A DNA stretch of 64,000 nt from Trileptium ribeirensis. Its lineage: Eukaryota > Nematoda > Enoplea > Enoplida > Thoracostomopsidae. Numbering within the stretch: the stretch's first letter is position 1; each line of letters begins with the position of its first letter. This document shows positions 43,043-54,956 of this stretch, in pieces. Position numbers and translations under genes: made by a program. The notes beneath the pieces were generated by a model, which made no database searches, was not told the DNA's origin, and was given only the letters and a program-made list of their open reading frames with translations. The stretch is taken from positions 1 through 64,000 of the forward strand of contig JASANE010017582.1 of the NCBI GenBank assembly GCA_030248225.1, written 5' to 3'.

Positions 43043-44280
43043 ATATTTTTAACTTTTATTTTTTTGTTATTGCGTTATCGTTTTAATTTTTTGCAACTCA
43101 AACTGTTAAATTTGTTAATAAGTGGGTATGCATTGCTACAAGTGTCCGTGCAGTATCTTTTAGTCTAAATAATTGAAAGATATTCGTTATTTTCCTTATT
43201 GTAAGAGCGGGGTCGAGTTGGGGGTGCGGCGTACCAGGGCAGGGTAGTGTGCTACTCTTAGCGGGAATGGACGAGGCCCTCAGGAATGACTCAAGACCTC
43301 GCGGGGAAGGCCCCAGAGCCCTTGCTTTGTTATGTATGATTATACAATTGCTATTGCGGGGTTTAAAAGCTGTTAGTGCAAATCTGTTCATGACAAGCTG
43401 CTTCGTCTGCTAGGTATATCACGAAAAAGTGCCTTAAATATTTTCCGTAGGAACTTTCCCAAATTTAAGGAAACACTTTTTTTATTATGCTTCTAGAAAA
43501 TATTCCATATTAATTTGGGAATATTTCTCAAAGTTTACTCGGTGTAAAAATATGAAACAAATTTCGGACTAAAATTTTGAGCAATGCAAGAAAAAAAAAT
43601 TTGTTTGGACTATATTTTACCAAATTTTCTGTGAATATAAAATCCCAAATTAGCGGAAAACCTATAGCTCCTGTTGCAGGATTATTTTTAAAATCATCAT
43701 GTATTTTTACTGTGGCACCAAGAATTTGCACACAGCACTTAGTGGGAAATGGTTTATATAATGAAATTGTGGTTCTCAGAATTAGGTGCGAACATTTCTG
43801 GTATAAATAAAAAACATAATCTGTTTTTCTCAAATATATATATATTTTCAAATATATATATATTTATTTTATTTTATTTATATATATTTTTTCTCAAATA
43901 TATATAAATATATATATTTGCAATTTTCAGCTTTCACTTTTATCTTTTTCCGACACTTCACTGCTCGGCTCAACTTCAATCGATATTCGTTGACGAAAGA
44001 AATCGTGGGTATGACCCCAGCATCGCTAAAAGTATTAAAGAAGGAAAATTTGAAGAAAAAACAGTTCATAAAAGTATGAAGCCTTGATATCCAGGCCAAA
44101 ACCAGTTGAGATTACATACAACAATCATACATTATTCAGTATATAGGTCGTATGGCACATTTTATGACATGTGTGGTCACATGCGATTGTGTTCATTCTA
44201 TCAAAGTGAAGTGAACAAAATTTGTTCCTCTGTCGCGAAATCTAATTAACAACTAATTAACGCTTAGTGCGCGAGTCGAC
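43043..44280. other. Non-coding, with an (AT)n-rich palindromic tract
   Basis: Between 43832 and 43920 there are nested runs of ATATATAT joined by TTTTCAAATA and TTATTTTATTT, able to fold into hairpins. No coding signal was recognised elsewhere. Confidence 0.5.
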
Positions 44281-44696
44281 TTTAGGGGCATCTGGTTGTT
44301 CTTTTGTCATGTCAGTTCACGATCTTTAAAGAGATGGAAGCGAACAAATCACAATTTTCCCTTATCTACTCGTACAGGGTTTTGCGATTTAGTATCACAG
44401 TTTTCTGACTGCGTACAAATGAAAACGCCATACCAATCGCGTTCTTTCCCGTATGCTATAATATGCAAACAGACCGAGAACATAATTGTCAGACTCAGAA
44501 TGTCATTTGATGAAGGCAGACAAACATGCGAAATGTACAATTGTTCGCGAACACAAATTCCATTCGTGCATCACAGAGCCCGAATGTTGACGTTCACTAA
44601 AATACGTACATATACCGGCGACAAAAATGTGAACGCGCATTTCTGAGGGAATCATTTCGTGATTTTGACAAAACGACCTTAGTGAACGCACCTAAA
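44281..44696. mobile_element. MITE of the TTTAGGTGCG family (416 bp)
   Basis: The left end TTTAGGGGCATCTGG followed by TTGTTCTTTTGTCATGTCAG, and the inverted right end TTTAGGTGCGTTCACTAAGG followed by TTTTGTCA and TCACGA, form an imperfect terminal repeat. Related ends occur at 4591 and 12259. It has no transposase. The palindromic ACTTTAGG..CCTAAAGT borders leave either TA or TTTAA-type target sites possible. Confidence 0.5.
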
Positions 44697-46378
44697 GTAG
44701 GTGCTTAGATCGCGCATAGATGCTTCCAAGAGCTCACGATGATGTCCTGAGAATGGTATGACACTGTTCGAAATTCCCACATATACGCGTCGAGCATAAC
44801 ACGATTCATTTCGACCTTACCCCACCTCGGTTTTGGGAGATTACCACCTTATTTTTGGAGGGGATGGAGAGTAGGTTCATGGTATCATTAAAAAAATTGC
44901 TCCAAGCCCCAGTTTTGGGGCTCGTTTGAATAATAAATTTCGCCTCCACCTCCCACCCCCAGTTTTGGAAGTATAACGACCCAATCCCATAAACGGGCAG
45001 AGCAGCGTCACGAATTTTTGCATATGTTACCGGAACCCCTTCCCTCCACAAAAAAACTGAGGACACAACCCCCAAAACCGGTGAGTGGATAACGTCTCAA
45101 TGAATCGGGTCATATTCGATGTGTTTTATCGTGGTTATTGCTTTCATATATATATATGGTTGGATGGTTCTTTTCGGACTTCGCTGTCACAAAGAATATT
45201 ATCGACATTTTTTGACATTTATTACGATTATATAGTTAAAACCTTCGCTTAAAGTCTCTTAATGCAAGTTGATAGAAACGTTGTTTTCGAAAACCACCAA
45301 ATTTCAAGTAGCTTTAGCTCAAAAGTTGATAAAATTTTGAAGATAATTTTGACACCTTTCCACCCAGCTCGCCACAAGTGGTTCAAAAAATATCAACGTC
45401 TGACATATTCATGGCAAAATTTTTTTATTGTAATGATTTTGTTGAGTTAATAATAATCAAAGCTGGAATGGCCCTAAATTAATAGGCAAACTGTTAACGT
45501 GTTCACGAGTTTTTGTGTCAAACTAGTTTATGGTAGATTATATTTGCGTTTTATATTGGAGTTACTGTACTGTCTTTATCAAATTCGTCAAAAAATTATA
45601 CAGCTTCATCGAGAAAAAATAGTATAAGATCATTTTCGGAGGGAACCGTTGGTATTTTGAATGGAGCTGGGCGTAGGTCTAATTTTTTGGCTCATGTCAG
45701 TTTTTTGCGCCCTTCTAAATGAGGAGAAAAACGTGACTAAGTACCATAGGACAAAAATTTAAAGTTTATTTGTGAGCTCAGGCTAAGCCTAATATGGGCT
45801 TAGACTAAAGCAGAAAAGTAGGCTCAGCATTAGGCATACAGAGACAAAAACTAATCGGTTAGAAAGAGTGGGCTTGACATGATACGTCGGGGGGTGGGGA
45901 CTTGGCTCAATCAAAAAGTTTTGACGTCCGCGGGGGCAGAGGTAACAGGTGTTCGTGTTCGTGAAGGCATATTATGAAGATAAGCAAAAATATTATATCA
46001 TTGTGTTTTTACGATAAGTCAGAACTAAACAAAACTGTTATTAAATTATTTACATGATCAGATCAGAATTTGTAACTCAATTTTCAAATGTCACAACAAA
46101 AAACTACACGAATTCAGTGAACAGTTTCTTGCGATCATTAACCGTAAGACTAATAATGCGTACAACGATGACTGACAATGTTAAATTAGCAGAGATACTC
46201 GCTATGGGTAACTTCGAGATCATGTCAGGGTATTCAAGATAAAGAAAGTATAAATTTTAGACTAACCCTGAGAGGCATAGGTAAAATGCAATAGGCCCAA
46301 CTTACCCCGATTCTTAGTGCATAATCCTAAGGTTACCGCTATCCCTGTGATGGGTATATCTTGGTCTGCTGAGTATGT
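44697..46378. other. Non-coding, with imperfect GTTTTGGGG-type repeats
   Basis: Between 44815 and 45085 the motif CC(C/T)C(A/G)GTTTTGG(G/A) recurs four or five times in both orientations. Near 45760-45960 there is a weak relative of the CTAAGCC repeat. No gene was recognised. Confidence 0.4.
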
Positions 46379-47437
46379 ACCAGAGCCCGCATGTATATTT
46401 TCTACCCAAACGCCTTTGTCAGCCTTGAGTGTTGCAGGGAATATGAAGTTGAAATGTTACCAGAGCCCGCTTATATATTTTCTACCCAAACGCCTTTGTC
46501 AAGCTTGAGTGTTGCAGGGAATATGAAGTTGAAATGTTACCAGAGCCCGCTTATATATTTTCTACCCAAACGCCTTTGTCAGGCTTGAGTGTTGCAGGGA
46601 ATATGAAGCTGAAATGTTACCAGTGCTCGCTTATATATATTCTACCCAAACGCCTTTGTCAGGCTTGAGTGTTGCAGGGAATATGAAGTTGAAATGTTAC
46701 CAGAGCCCGCTTACATATTTTCTACCCAAACGCCTTTGTCAGGCTTGAGTGTTGCAGGGAATATGAAGTTGAAATGTTACTAGAGCCCGCTTATATATTT
46801 TCTACCCAAACGCCTTTGTCAAGCTTGAGTGTTGCAGGGAATATGAAGTTGAAATGTTACCAGAGCCCGCATGTATATTTTCTACCCAAACGCCTTTGTC
46901 AGGCTTGAGTGTTGCAGGGAATATGAAGTTGAAATGTTACCAGAGCCCGCTTATATATTTTCTACCCAAACGCCTTTGTCAGGCTTGAGTGTTGCAGGGA
47001 ATATGAAGCTGAAATGTTACCAGTGCTCGCTTATATATATTCTACCCAAACGCCACCAAGTTTGTCAGGCTTGAGTGTTGCAGGGAATATGAAGTTGAAA
47101 TGTTACCAGAGCCCACTTATATATTTTTCACCCAAACGCCTTTGTCAGGCTTGAGTGTTGCAGGGAATATGAAGTTGAAATGTTACCAGAGCCCGCATGT
47201 ATATTTTCTACCCAAACGCCTTTGTCAGGCTTGAGTGTTGCAGGGAATATGAAGTTGAAATGTTACCAGAGCCCGCTTATATATTTTCTACCCAAACTCC
47301 TTTGTCAGGCTTGAGTGTTGCAGGGAATATGAAGCTGAAATGTTACCAGTGCTCGCTTATATATATTCTACCCAAACGCCACCAAGTTTGTCAGGCTTGA
47401 GTGTTGCACGGAATATATATGAAGTTGAAATGTTATA
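46379..47437. repeat. Tandem array of 80-bp units (about 13 copies)
   Basis: Units start CAGAGCCCGC(T/A)TATATATTT and contain CTACCCAAACGCC, TTTGTCAGGCTTGAGTGTTG and CAGGGAATATGAAG. Starts at 46381, 46461, 46541, 46621, 46701, 46781, 46861, 46941 and 47021 are spaced exactly 80 bp. A variant with ACCAAG inserted before TTTGTCAGG appears at ~47054 and ~47380, and the block beginning at 46859 recurs 326 bp later, a higher-order duplication. Eighty is not a multiple of three, so short open frames in it are not genes. Confidence 0.96.
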
Positions 47438-48309
47438 GTAATAGTGGCTACTATCAATTTAAGACATGTGACACTCTTGAAATTTTGCTGTCCCAGGGTT
47501 ACGTTTTATGAAAATTGAAGCGGCTAAAACCTTCAAACTATCTGATTCAGCTTCACGAAGCGGTCAAAATTATCTATTAGAGTCGTATGAAAAGAAACTT
47601 TTTTCGATCTTTTTAGGTTACGACTTACGGTCCCTCCCCACATAACCAAAAAGGTTTGAAAAAAATTTTTGTCAGTAATTCGATTTTATATCGATTAAAA
47701 GTATATTAGGTAAAGTATATTTTAATTACCACTCGAATCCCATTGCCGAGCTGAGCTGAATTCGTTGATTACCCAGTTTTGTGCACCTATATAATGTACA
47801 ATGAGTGCCTTTAAGAACTAAGCTTAAGCCCAACCGTAAATCTAACTAGTAATCAATGAACCAATTCAGATCATTAATTTAAATCGCACGGTATAAATAT
47901 TATGCATTTAATCAAAAAAATTTTTTTCGGAACTTGTCAGTACCGACGGATCTCCGATAATCTAAAAAATCGAAGGAATTTTTGTCATAAAACAGAGTTC
48001 CTAATTGAATTTTGTAGACTGCTTCGCCGAGCTAATGTCGAATGGAACCGAAATTGTAGCTAGTCCTATTTATATTTAAAAGCAAACGTATACCTATTGC
48101 GCCCTTCATTCAGTAACTTACTGACTGATTTTATCCTCTGAGTGAGGAAAATCATCTCGTCAACGAAATCCTGAATCATACATCTCTGTCACGAAATGGA
48201 AAGCCCAACAGCCTCTTAATTGGTGGCACCTTCGTATGTTGATTACTTTTCTCATTCCGTTTCCGAGCTCGTTTTCTATGGCTGCGTAGTTGAGTCGAAA
48301 CTAGGCGTT
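47438..48309. other. Non-coding, 3' flank of the MSP-domain gene
   Basis: No gene was recognised. Confidence 0.4.
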
Positions 48310-48351
48310 TTACCTTGGGTTGCGCTTCACGTCATCATTTCGCATGGCTAT
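48310..48351 (-). CDS. MSP-domain gene exon 3 (tentative)
   Basis: Fourteen codons including stop (AMRNDDVKRNPR then TAA), after an acceptor ATTAATAAG. The phase agrees with exon 2, and a VKR-containing C-terminus is common in MSP proteins. It is short, so confidence is limited. Confidence 0.45.
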   Translation of the reverse strand: MAMRNDDVKRNPR

Positions 48352-49901
48352 CTTATTAATGTAAATACGCAATGGTAAGCTGACAAAATCCCATGGCTAT
48401 ATTTGTTGGATCTTTGTAATTGTTAAAAAAATATATATGCTCACCTACGGATGTCGCCTGCCCAGGAGCGATATAGGGATTTTGTTAGTACCCAATGCAA
48501 CAACGTGGCCGACCATTGGTAACGATGCTTTATTAGACTCACCTTGATGCTGGTTTCACTCGATTGAGGCCAAATTGACATAATCAAAATTTTGTCATCG
48601 TCCGAACGTTTTTTGCTCATTTTCCCACGAGTAATTTTAATTTTTGCGGTTTCTTTTGCGGCAATGAATCCCATCAAAGGCTCGACGCTAAAAAGTTCAG
48701 GATTCGTAATTTTTATCTGAAATTGAGATGAAAAATAAAATAAACTATATATTATTGAAATATTTTTCAATGAATATAAAACGAATCTAGCAGTTTGTCC
48801 GCTTCTAGTGATAAAATTCTTTTTATTTTTAGTTTTATTCTATCAATTTCTTATAATTAAAATTCTTCAAGAGTCATTGATAATACTCGCCAATTCCCAA
48901 CTATAACTAGGTATTTAATGTTGCACTAAAATCACAAATAATATAGCATATTTCTTTGTATTTTAAACTAACAACTTTATAAATCAAAGACGCATAGCTC
49001 ATAAAATACTATTTTGTAAGCAAACGATGTATGATGGATCCCAAGTTAAATACATAAAGATATGGGCCCACGGAACCCGGAGGAGTGGAAATAAAATGCA
49101 GGCCATGTTATTCTGGATATACTAAGCCTAAGTTTTATTCTCTTAGCCTAAACTAAGGTCCTTATTTGAGACATACACTAGGCCTAGGTCGGGGTCTCCA
49201 ACCCTCCGAACCCCGCTCTAAACTGCTCTTTTTCTAACGTACCGCCCCTCAGGGTTGTACGGTCGGTGCCCAGTTAAATATGTGACGCCGAGGGTTTAAA
49301 ATAATTAATAGGTCAATTCCTGAATCATCAATTGAGGTGGATAAAATGTCTGAGTCTCGACTCGCAAGGCGATCGCATCAGGATCCGGTGCCACCAAATA
49401 AGAGGGGGTATAGGCACCGGCTAGGGGGCTCCAACACTTCAGGGAGTAACATCGTGTCCTCTATGTGCACGTATGATCAATATTATGCGAAATCATGCGG
49501 GCAAGGGTTAATCTAAATTTAGACTATGGCTCTATATTTTGGGATTTTTAAGCCTTTTATAAACTGCGTTCTTCTGTGCCAGTATTAAATGTATATGCTG
49601 TCCGTGATACTATCATATCCTACGGCCTCCATACACGACGATGGTAATGGTCATGATCTAGAGACAAACCTTCCATGATATGGATAGGCATTTGTGATGT
49701 AAACGCCGTACAAAAATATGTATATTAAACTAATTTCTGTTTTATAGTTACCTTAAAAGCAGTTTTATGCTCGGTGACATTCTTCAAACTGAGTTCTTTT
49801 GTTTCAATTTTGCTCATTCGTTTTGTGAACTTGATCGTTTTGGAATCTTTGTCTAAATTTTGAAGCTCTAAGCCACACCGTGGAACTGTAATTCGTTGCA
49901 T
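48310..49901 (-). CDS. Small MSP-domain protein (three exons)
   Basis: Exons (minus strand): 49752-49901, 48543-48716 and, less surely, 48310-48351; together ~121 residues, the usual size of a stand-alone major sperm protein domain. The fold's beta-strand pattern is visible: TVPRCGLELQNL, SKTIKFTKRM, ETKELSLKNVTEHKTAFK, then IKITNPELFSVEPLMGFIAA and KETAKIKITRG, DDKILIMSIWPQ. The F.VEP..G.I.A.E....I pattern resembles nematode MSP/SSP-type proteins, which form sperm cytoskeletal filaments or, in VAP relatives, bind FFAT motifs. It lacks the C-terminal membrane anchor of VAP. Splice borders: AAG|GTAACT, TTTCAG, AAG|GTGAGT, then ATTAATAAG for the last exon. An in-frame TAG lies upstream of the ATG at 49901. 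An unrelated dispersed repeat lies in intron 1. Confidence 0.75.
48543..48716 (-). CDS. MSP-domain gene exon 2
   Basis: Fifty-eight codons between CAATTTCAG and AAG|GTGAGT. Contains IKITNPELFSVEPLMGFIAA and DDKILIMSIWPQSSE, the conserved second half of the fold. Both borders are phase 0. Confidence 0.85.
49092..49268 (+). repeat. Dispersed CTAAGCCTAAG repeat, copy B
   Basis: Starts GGAAATAAAATGCAGGCCAT, continues GATATACTAAGCCTAAG, AGGTCCTTATTTGAGACATA, a GGTCGGGG segment and TTTCTAACGT. It lies in intron 1 of the MSP-domain gene. Confidence 0.75.
49752..49901 (-). CDS. MSP-domain gene exon 1
   Basis: Fifty codons from ATG at 49901 to AAG|GTAACT. Contains the first half of the MSP fold, ending ETKELSLKNVTEHKTAFK. 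Phase 0 at the donor. An alternative start in an upstream exon is possible because the frame is open for 14 more codons upstream of ATG. Confidence 0.78.
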
Positions 49902-50689
49902 GGCTTCGTTGGAAACAATAAGCTCAGTTGAACCATAATACCACTATTGACACAGTATGCGCAACATTTAAAAAATTATACGAAGAACACTGTTTTATTA
50001 ACAGTTGTATATATCAGGAACGAATAATACAATGATTTCCGGCGAATAATAAACTGTCGAGAGCTTAAAAATCGAAATTCGAGTTCTGCAGTTAGAAATT
50101 ATTTTCTTTATTGTGTTAAACTTAAAATTTCTTCAAACTAAATTGCATATACACATGCATGAGGCCTGTTGACCCGAGGCATAGCGGGTGCTTCAGTGGT
50201 CAGCCGGTCGGTGGCAGGGATGTCGTAAGAGGGGGATAAATTTTTTGGGATTGCTTTTTTCGCAAAAAATTTTTTACGCACCACCGCCGCGAGGATACGG
50301 CCTACACTCAGGGTGGACCTGAATGGAGTAACTTAAAAGGGGATCGGGATCGCCCCGAGGGGTGTCCAAGCATCAGGGATGTAATCTGATATGAGCATTT
50401 ACGATTTTAAGCTAAACACATATGTCTGAAAAGCTTTGTTAACCCAGGCCAGTGATAAATTATAGGCTCGACAGAATAGTGTTTGCTGCAACTATACTTC
50501 GTATTAGATTGCAAATTCTTTAATTACGAATTAACATTTTAGATAGTAGTTAATGCCTCAATGTAGCTACCTATATCGTTGTTAACAGACGGTATGAGGT
50601 TATTCCTACGCTAGGGCCACATTATAGAGGGTTTCGATGAATAAATATAAAAACAATTTGATTTGGAACAAAACTAGGGGTGTCTCGAC
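49902..50689. other. Non-coding, with a GC-richer patch
   Basis: The stretch 50160-50390 is GC-richer and contains a hairpin-capable TTTTTTGGGATTGC / GCAAAAAATTTTTT region around 50248-50276. No gene or clear tRNA-like promoter was seen. Confidence 0.4.
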
Positions 50690-50890
50690 CCCACTGCCTA
50701 AACGTGGGCTATATAATGGGAAAATGAACCGCATCGCCCACATCCCGTCACCATAGGACGTTGTTGCTAAAAAACAACTTAGAGCGGGGGATTCAAGGCG
50801 GCAACTCGATCACTTAAGCTTAGTAGATGGGCCATATAAGGACCTTAGGTTAGGTTTAGTTTATTGAGAACAGCATAACATGCATTTCAT
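50690..50890 (-). repeat. Dispersed CTAAGCCTAAG repeat, inverted copy D
   Basis: On the minus strand it starts GGAGCGGAAATGAAATGCAT, then ATGCTGTTCTCAATAAACTA and CCTAAGGTCCTTATATGG, followed by the CCCCGCTCTAAG segment. It is the reverse orientation of copies A-C. Confidence 0.7.
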
Positions 50891-53800
50891 TTCCGCTCCT
50901 TTACAACGTAGTGTAGCATGGATGTCAGTATGCTCTTCTTCAAATGTTCATCACAAACTTTTGGTTAATTGTGATAAACGAGTAGATGTTGTCGCAGTAA
51001 AAATTTTTTCAAACAGGTCTCACTCGAACTGAAATTATTCGGCCTATAAAACAAATGTCCTTTGACAAATATAATAAGTTGAAAAGAACAGCAGTTATAA
51101 AACTAAAACTGTTATAAAACTTAAAATCGGCTAGTTTTCAGGCCGACATAGATCGAAGCTTTCGTATTCTTCGAACTTGTGTCTAGGCGCTGAAATCTAG
51201 GTCGTATGAACGAATTAAACTTAAACTCTTATCTGCTCAAACACACCAAAAATAATTTATATTTAATTCTATAATCAAACTAAGTTAAATTAGAAGAATG
51301 TATATATATCACGCTTTGACAATTTCAATACATATTTACACTGCTGATAATTGCTGGCATTTAAACCATTAATAACCGGAAAAAATGTCTGCTTTACTGG
51401 AAAAGCATTTTGGCAGCTTTCAATTTTCCTTCATACTGGATACCATTTTTCTTGTTAAAATTGCTCATTTTCCGTCTTCTCCCTGTTGTGTGGGAAAGCT
51501 TGTTTTGCTGACATATTTAAAGAGGGTAGTTGTATGCATTTTGGTACTAGCCCCACTTCTAATTAAAAATAATTGTCAGAAACGACAAAATTTACAGATA
51601 AAACTTAAAAAGGACACCGCACAGTCACTTCAATACACCACCATCTGCCTTACAAGGATACCGTTGGCGTCACAACTATAGTAGTCCATTTATAGAAATT
51701 GACCAGCACTCTATCAGGTTCCCAATAACGAATTCTAATTATTTTAGCTGTATGACTCAGGTCAATGATGTCTATGATCGGGTGGATGGAAAAGTCACTC
51801 GTTAAGTACTTATATATTACAGGTGTCCATGGTCCTGTGTCTTAGGCGGTAAATGGCCGACGCGGGGGTAGAGCTCACCCCTTTTGCGTTTTAGCTAAAA
51901 AATTTCGGGTGTCCTAGGCGCGCGTCGGGGGGTGGGTACAGTGCGTTATGGTTGGTTCGACCATTAGACGACAACTCCCTTATCGACCACTGTATATATA
52001 TACGAAAACTCCTGCTGTATAACAAAGCGACGGCGTCATCCACTCCTCCAACTTTTTGGCCAGCAGGAGGTACAGAGCGTTTAACTGATGCCAGCAAGGT
52101 CGTCCTCGCCACAGGTTATTTCGTCACAGCCCCCGGAGTGATGAAAGGGTGAGTCATCGCTGCCCGAACTCATTATTTCAGGGTCTAAAATTGTACGCTC
52201 TCAAAACTGAGTCATTGTTGTTGCTTCTGGGAGAGAACTCACGAACCCCTGCAATACATAATATAAATATCACAGTCGCCCAAGGCCCGGCGGCTTGCGC
52301 AGCAGCTTGCTCCGGTCAAGGTGTGGGCTGGGTAGTCGAAATATTTCTTTTGTCCCTTAATTTTTATCAACTGCCTCCTCATTATTTTCTAACTTGGCCC
52401 ATAATTGCTAATTGCGAGCGACGCTATGCCGCCTCTAGGTCTGAACAGTCCGACGCTTACTGGGGTAACCCCAAAGTCCTTTATGGGCACCTATGATGAA
52501 TATAGATATATAAATGTGCGTACACAGAGAGGTGCTACGCGTGGGTACGGGTCCCATTATTCTTCTCGAGCTGCCCATATCGTGTACCCCCTAGAAGCAC
52601 ACTGCCCATGAAGAGCAGTGAGACATATACTGTCAAAATGGCTGTGTTCAAATGCCACCAAGCTCTTCCGGCCCGGCAGGAACCATTAATGCCACTTCTC
52701 TCTTATCCACTAAAGATACCTACGATATACTGTACATGCTGTATATACTGCATCTAATGCACTTAATGCTCAATTAATGCTGCATAGCTATGTAGTTTTA
52801 AACATAATATACTTATAATTAGTATAAATATTAAAGAAACCACTTTTGCATTAACGCATAATAATGTCATATACTATTATACAAATAAAAATACTAGTAT
52901 AAACTCTGTGGAAACGATGACACTAACATTTAAAATTTAATATTTTTACTATTCTTTGGCTTGTGGCTAGAAAATGGCTGTTCTGACACAGAATCAACTA
53001 TATAACGACGGTGTACATTTATATATCTCAATTACACAATTCTGAAATTTGAAACCCATTTTAGAGATTTTGAATAATTAGACAATAGCGCGTGGCAACC
53101 ACAAAGCAAAGTGCACATAGATAGATTCTAATATGTGCCGACTAAAAAGCAGTTGTTAAACTCAATAAAGCATGTCGAGATGAGGTAGTAATTTGCACTG
53201 TTGACCGCTATTTGAGAAAACTCCGCTCACTAAAGTTACAAAGCAAAACAACCCAAAAATTCCTAGCAAGGCAGCCATGTCTATTCACCCGATCATCGCA
53301 GGCTAAGACACAGCACCATCCACGGGGAGATTAAAAAAACCTATCCGTAAAATTAACGCCTATAATTTTGCGAACTTTTAGTATAAAGAATGAAAATACC
53401 TAAATAGTTACAATGCTAAGTTTAGCATTAATCTAGTGCCAAACTCCACACTAACCCGTTTCGCACAACCGAAGCAAGAACAGAGCACCTTTGTCTCATT
53501 TCCAACAAAAACTCTATTCCCGAGCAACTTCATTAGCTGTAGCAGGAGGTTAATGCATTATTCACATTAGCATGAGGCTAACAATTTAAATAGTTGCTTT
53601 GACAGCGCTCTGTCAGAAAACTGATAGCTCTGTAAGAAAACTATGGCTGTCGAATGTTAAAGACAAAAGTTTCATGCTGCTTTTAATAGCAATTAAAATG
53701 CTATACTATACTATTCCGTTCTATACATAGCTGTAGGAAACCAAGCTTTCTTATATATAACACAATTTATAGGTAATTGTCTCAGAGCGAACAGCAACAA

Positions 53801-54791
53801 ACATGTTTCTGGCCGATACTTCGAGGCACGTTTTCCAGTGCCGCTGGACGATGACAAAAATTTCTCTTTTTGCGAACACTAGTTTGCAAAACCATCTATA
53901 TATTTTTGCGGGTACAGGTGTTACCGCAATGTCTTGCAACCTCAATTCAATAGAACATAAAATAATGTACAACTTACGGTCTGTAGACTCAGATAGTGTT
54001 GCAAAAGTCAAATGACGCAAAGCGGCAGTACAAGCACATCAAAGAAAATGCCAGTGTTTACGAAAATACGTCAAAATTAATTGTGCGAGCAATTGGCATC
54101 CAGCTTCTCTCAAATCTGGATACAAACCTCCAAGATTCCCTATAAGATTATAGCTAGGAAAAAACCGTGCCCACAGGTTAAATACGGAATTGCTAATTTA
54201 CGTGTTTCCCAAGCCTTTGCAAAAAGTATACCGTTAGATTTGTTGCATATTTCATGAAAACGTGTATATCGGAAACCAAAATTTACCTGAGGGCATTATC
54301 AGGGGTCGCCGCCGAGACCCAAACCCTCCTTCTCCGTGGAGAGGACAGTCGTACTATCTATAAAACAATATAAGAAGATGATTTTCAACGACAATAATTA
54401 ATTTGAAAAAATTAGCAACTTTGTCGCTACAAAAAATTACCGCTTTGCATTAACATGGCATGCGTTCAGTAATGTTAACATAAATTAAACTTAACTATAA
54501 AATACTTCACAGAAAAAGACTTTGTTCGCCAGAAATATATCTCCGTATTTTGGAAACAGGACTAAGTAACCCACTATAACCCCGTAACGGAGTTAACATC
54601 GCCACAAATTAATACGGGGCCGAATGTCATCCGCCCAACAACATAATTATTTTCCCAACCATTCCGCCGTTCTTCGAAGCCAAAATGGATATAGCGCGGT
54701 AACCGCATTCATGTACACCCTCGACGACTACCGGGTAAGCCCAGAACGGGGCAGAGTAAACGGAGGCATAATATCGTCAAATCGTTCGCCG
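50891..54791. other. Non-coding, no gene recognised
   Basis: Several open stretches (for example 51385-51681 and 52149-52496 plus strand, 53751-54020 minus) show no recognisable domain and no supporting splice structure. The text 51830-52140 is GC-richer. Nothing further can be said. Confidence 0.35.
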
Positions 54792-54954
54792 CTACAGTGA
54801 CATTTGTTCCATCTTGAGCTCGAGTTTTCGATTGAAAAAGTCTAAGCTAATATCATCCAAGTGTTGATCGAAATCGACTAGATCGCGGTAGAGTTTTGCT
54901 TGAATCGCGGCCGATGCTACGGAAAGCGCATATTCTTCTTCGGCAAATGTTACT
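54792..54954 (-). CDS. Terminal exon of an unidentified gene
   Basis: After an acceptor TGTTTTAG at 54955-54956 the frame reads TFAEEEYALSVASAAIQAKL, then YRDLVDFDQHLDDISLDFFN and ends KMEQMSL plus TAG. The text is rich in acidic and hydrophobic residues with heptad-like spacing, so a helical or coiled-coil end is likely. The frame begins with one carried-over base. I do not recognise the family. Upstream exons would lie above 54956 on the minus strand, but none could be found with confidence in 54957-64000. Confidence 0.55.
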
Positions 54955-54956
54955 CT

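Noticed and set aside
46391..47400. Repeated open frames starting MYIFYPNAF
   Set aside because: They come from the 80-bp tandem units; the unit length is not a multiple of three and the frames shift between copies.
46379..47437. CRISPR-like regular spacing
   Set aside because: There are no unique spacers between short repeats; the whole 80-bp unit is repeated, and the genome is eukaryotic.
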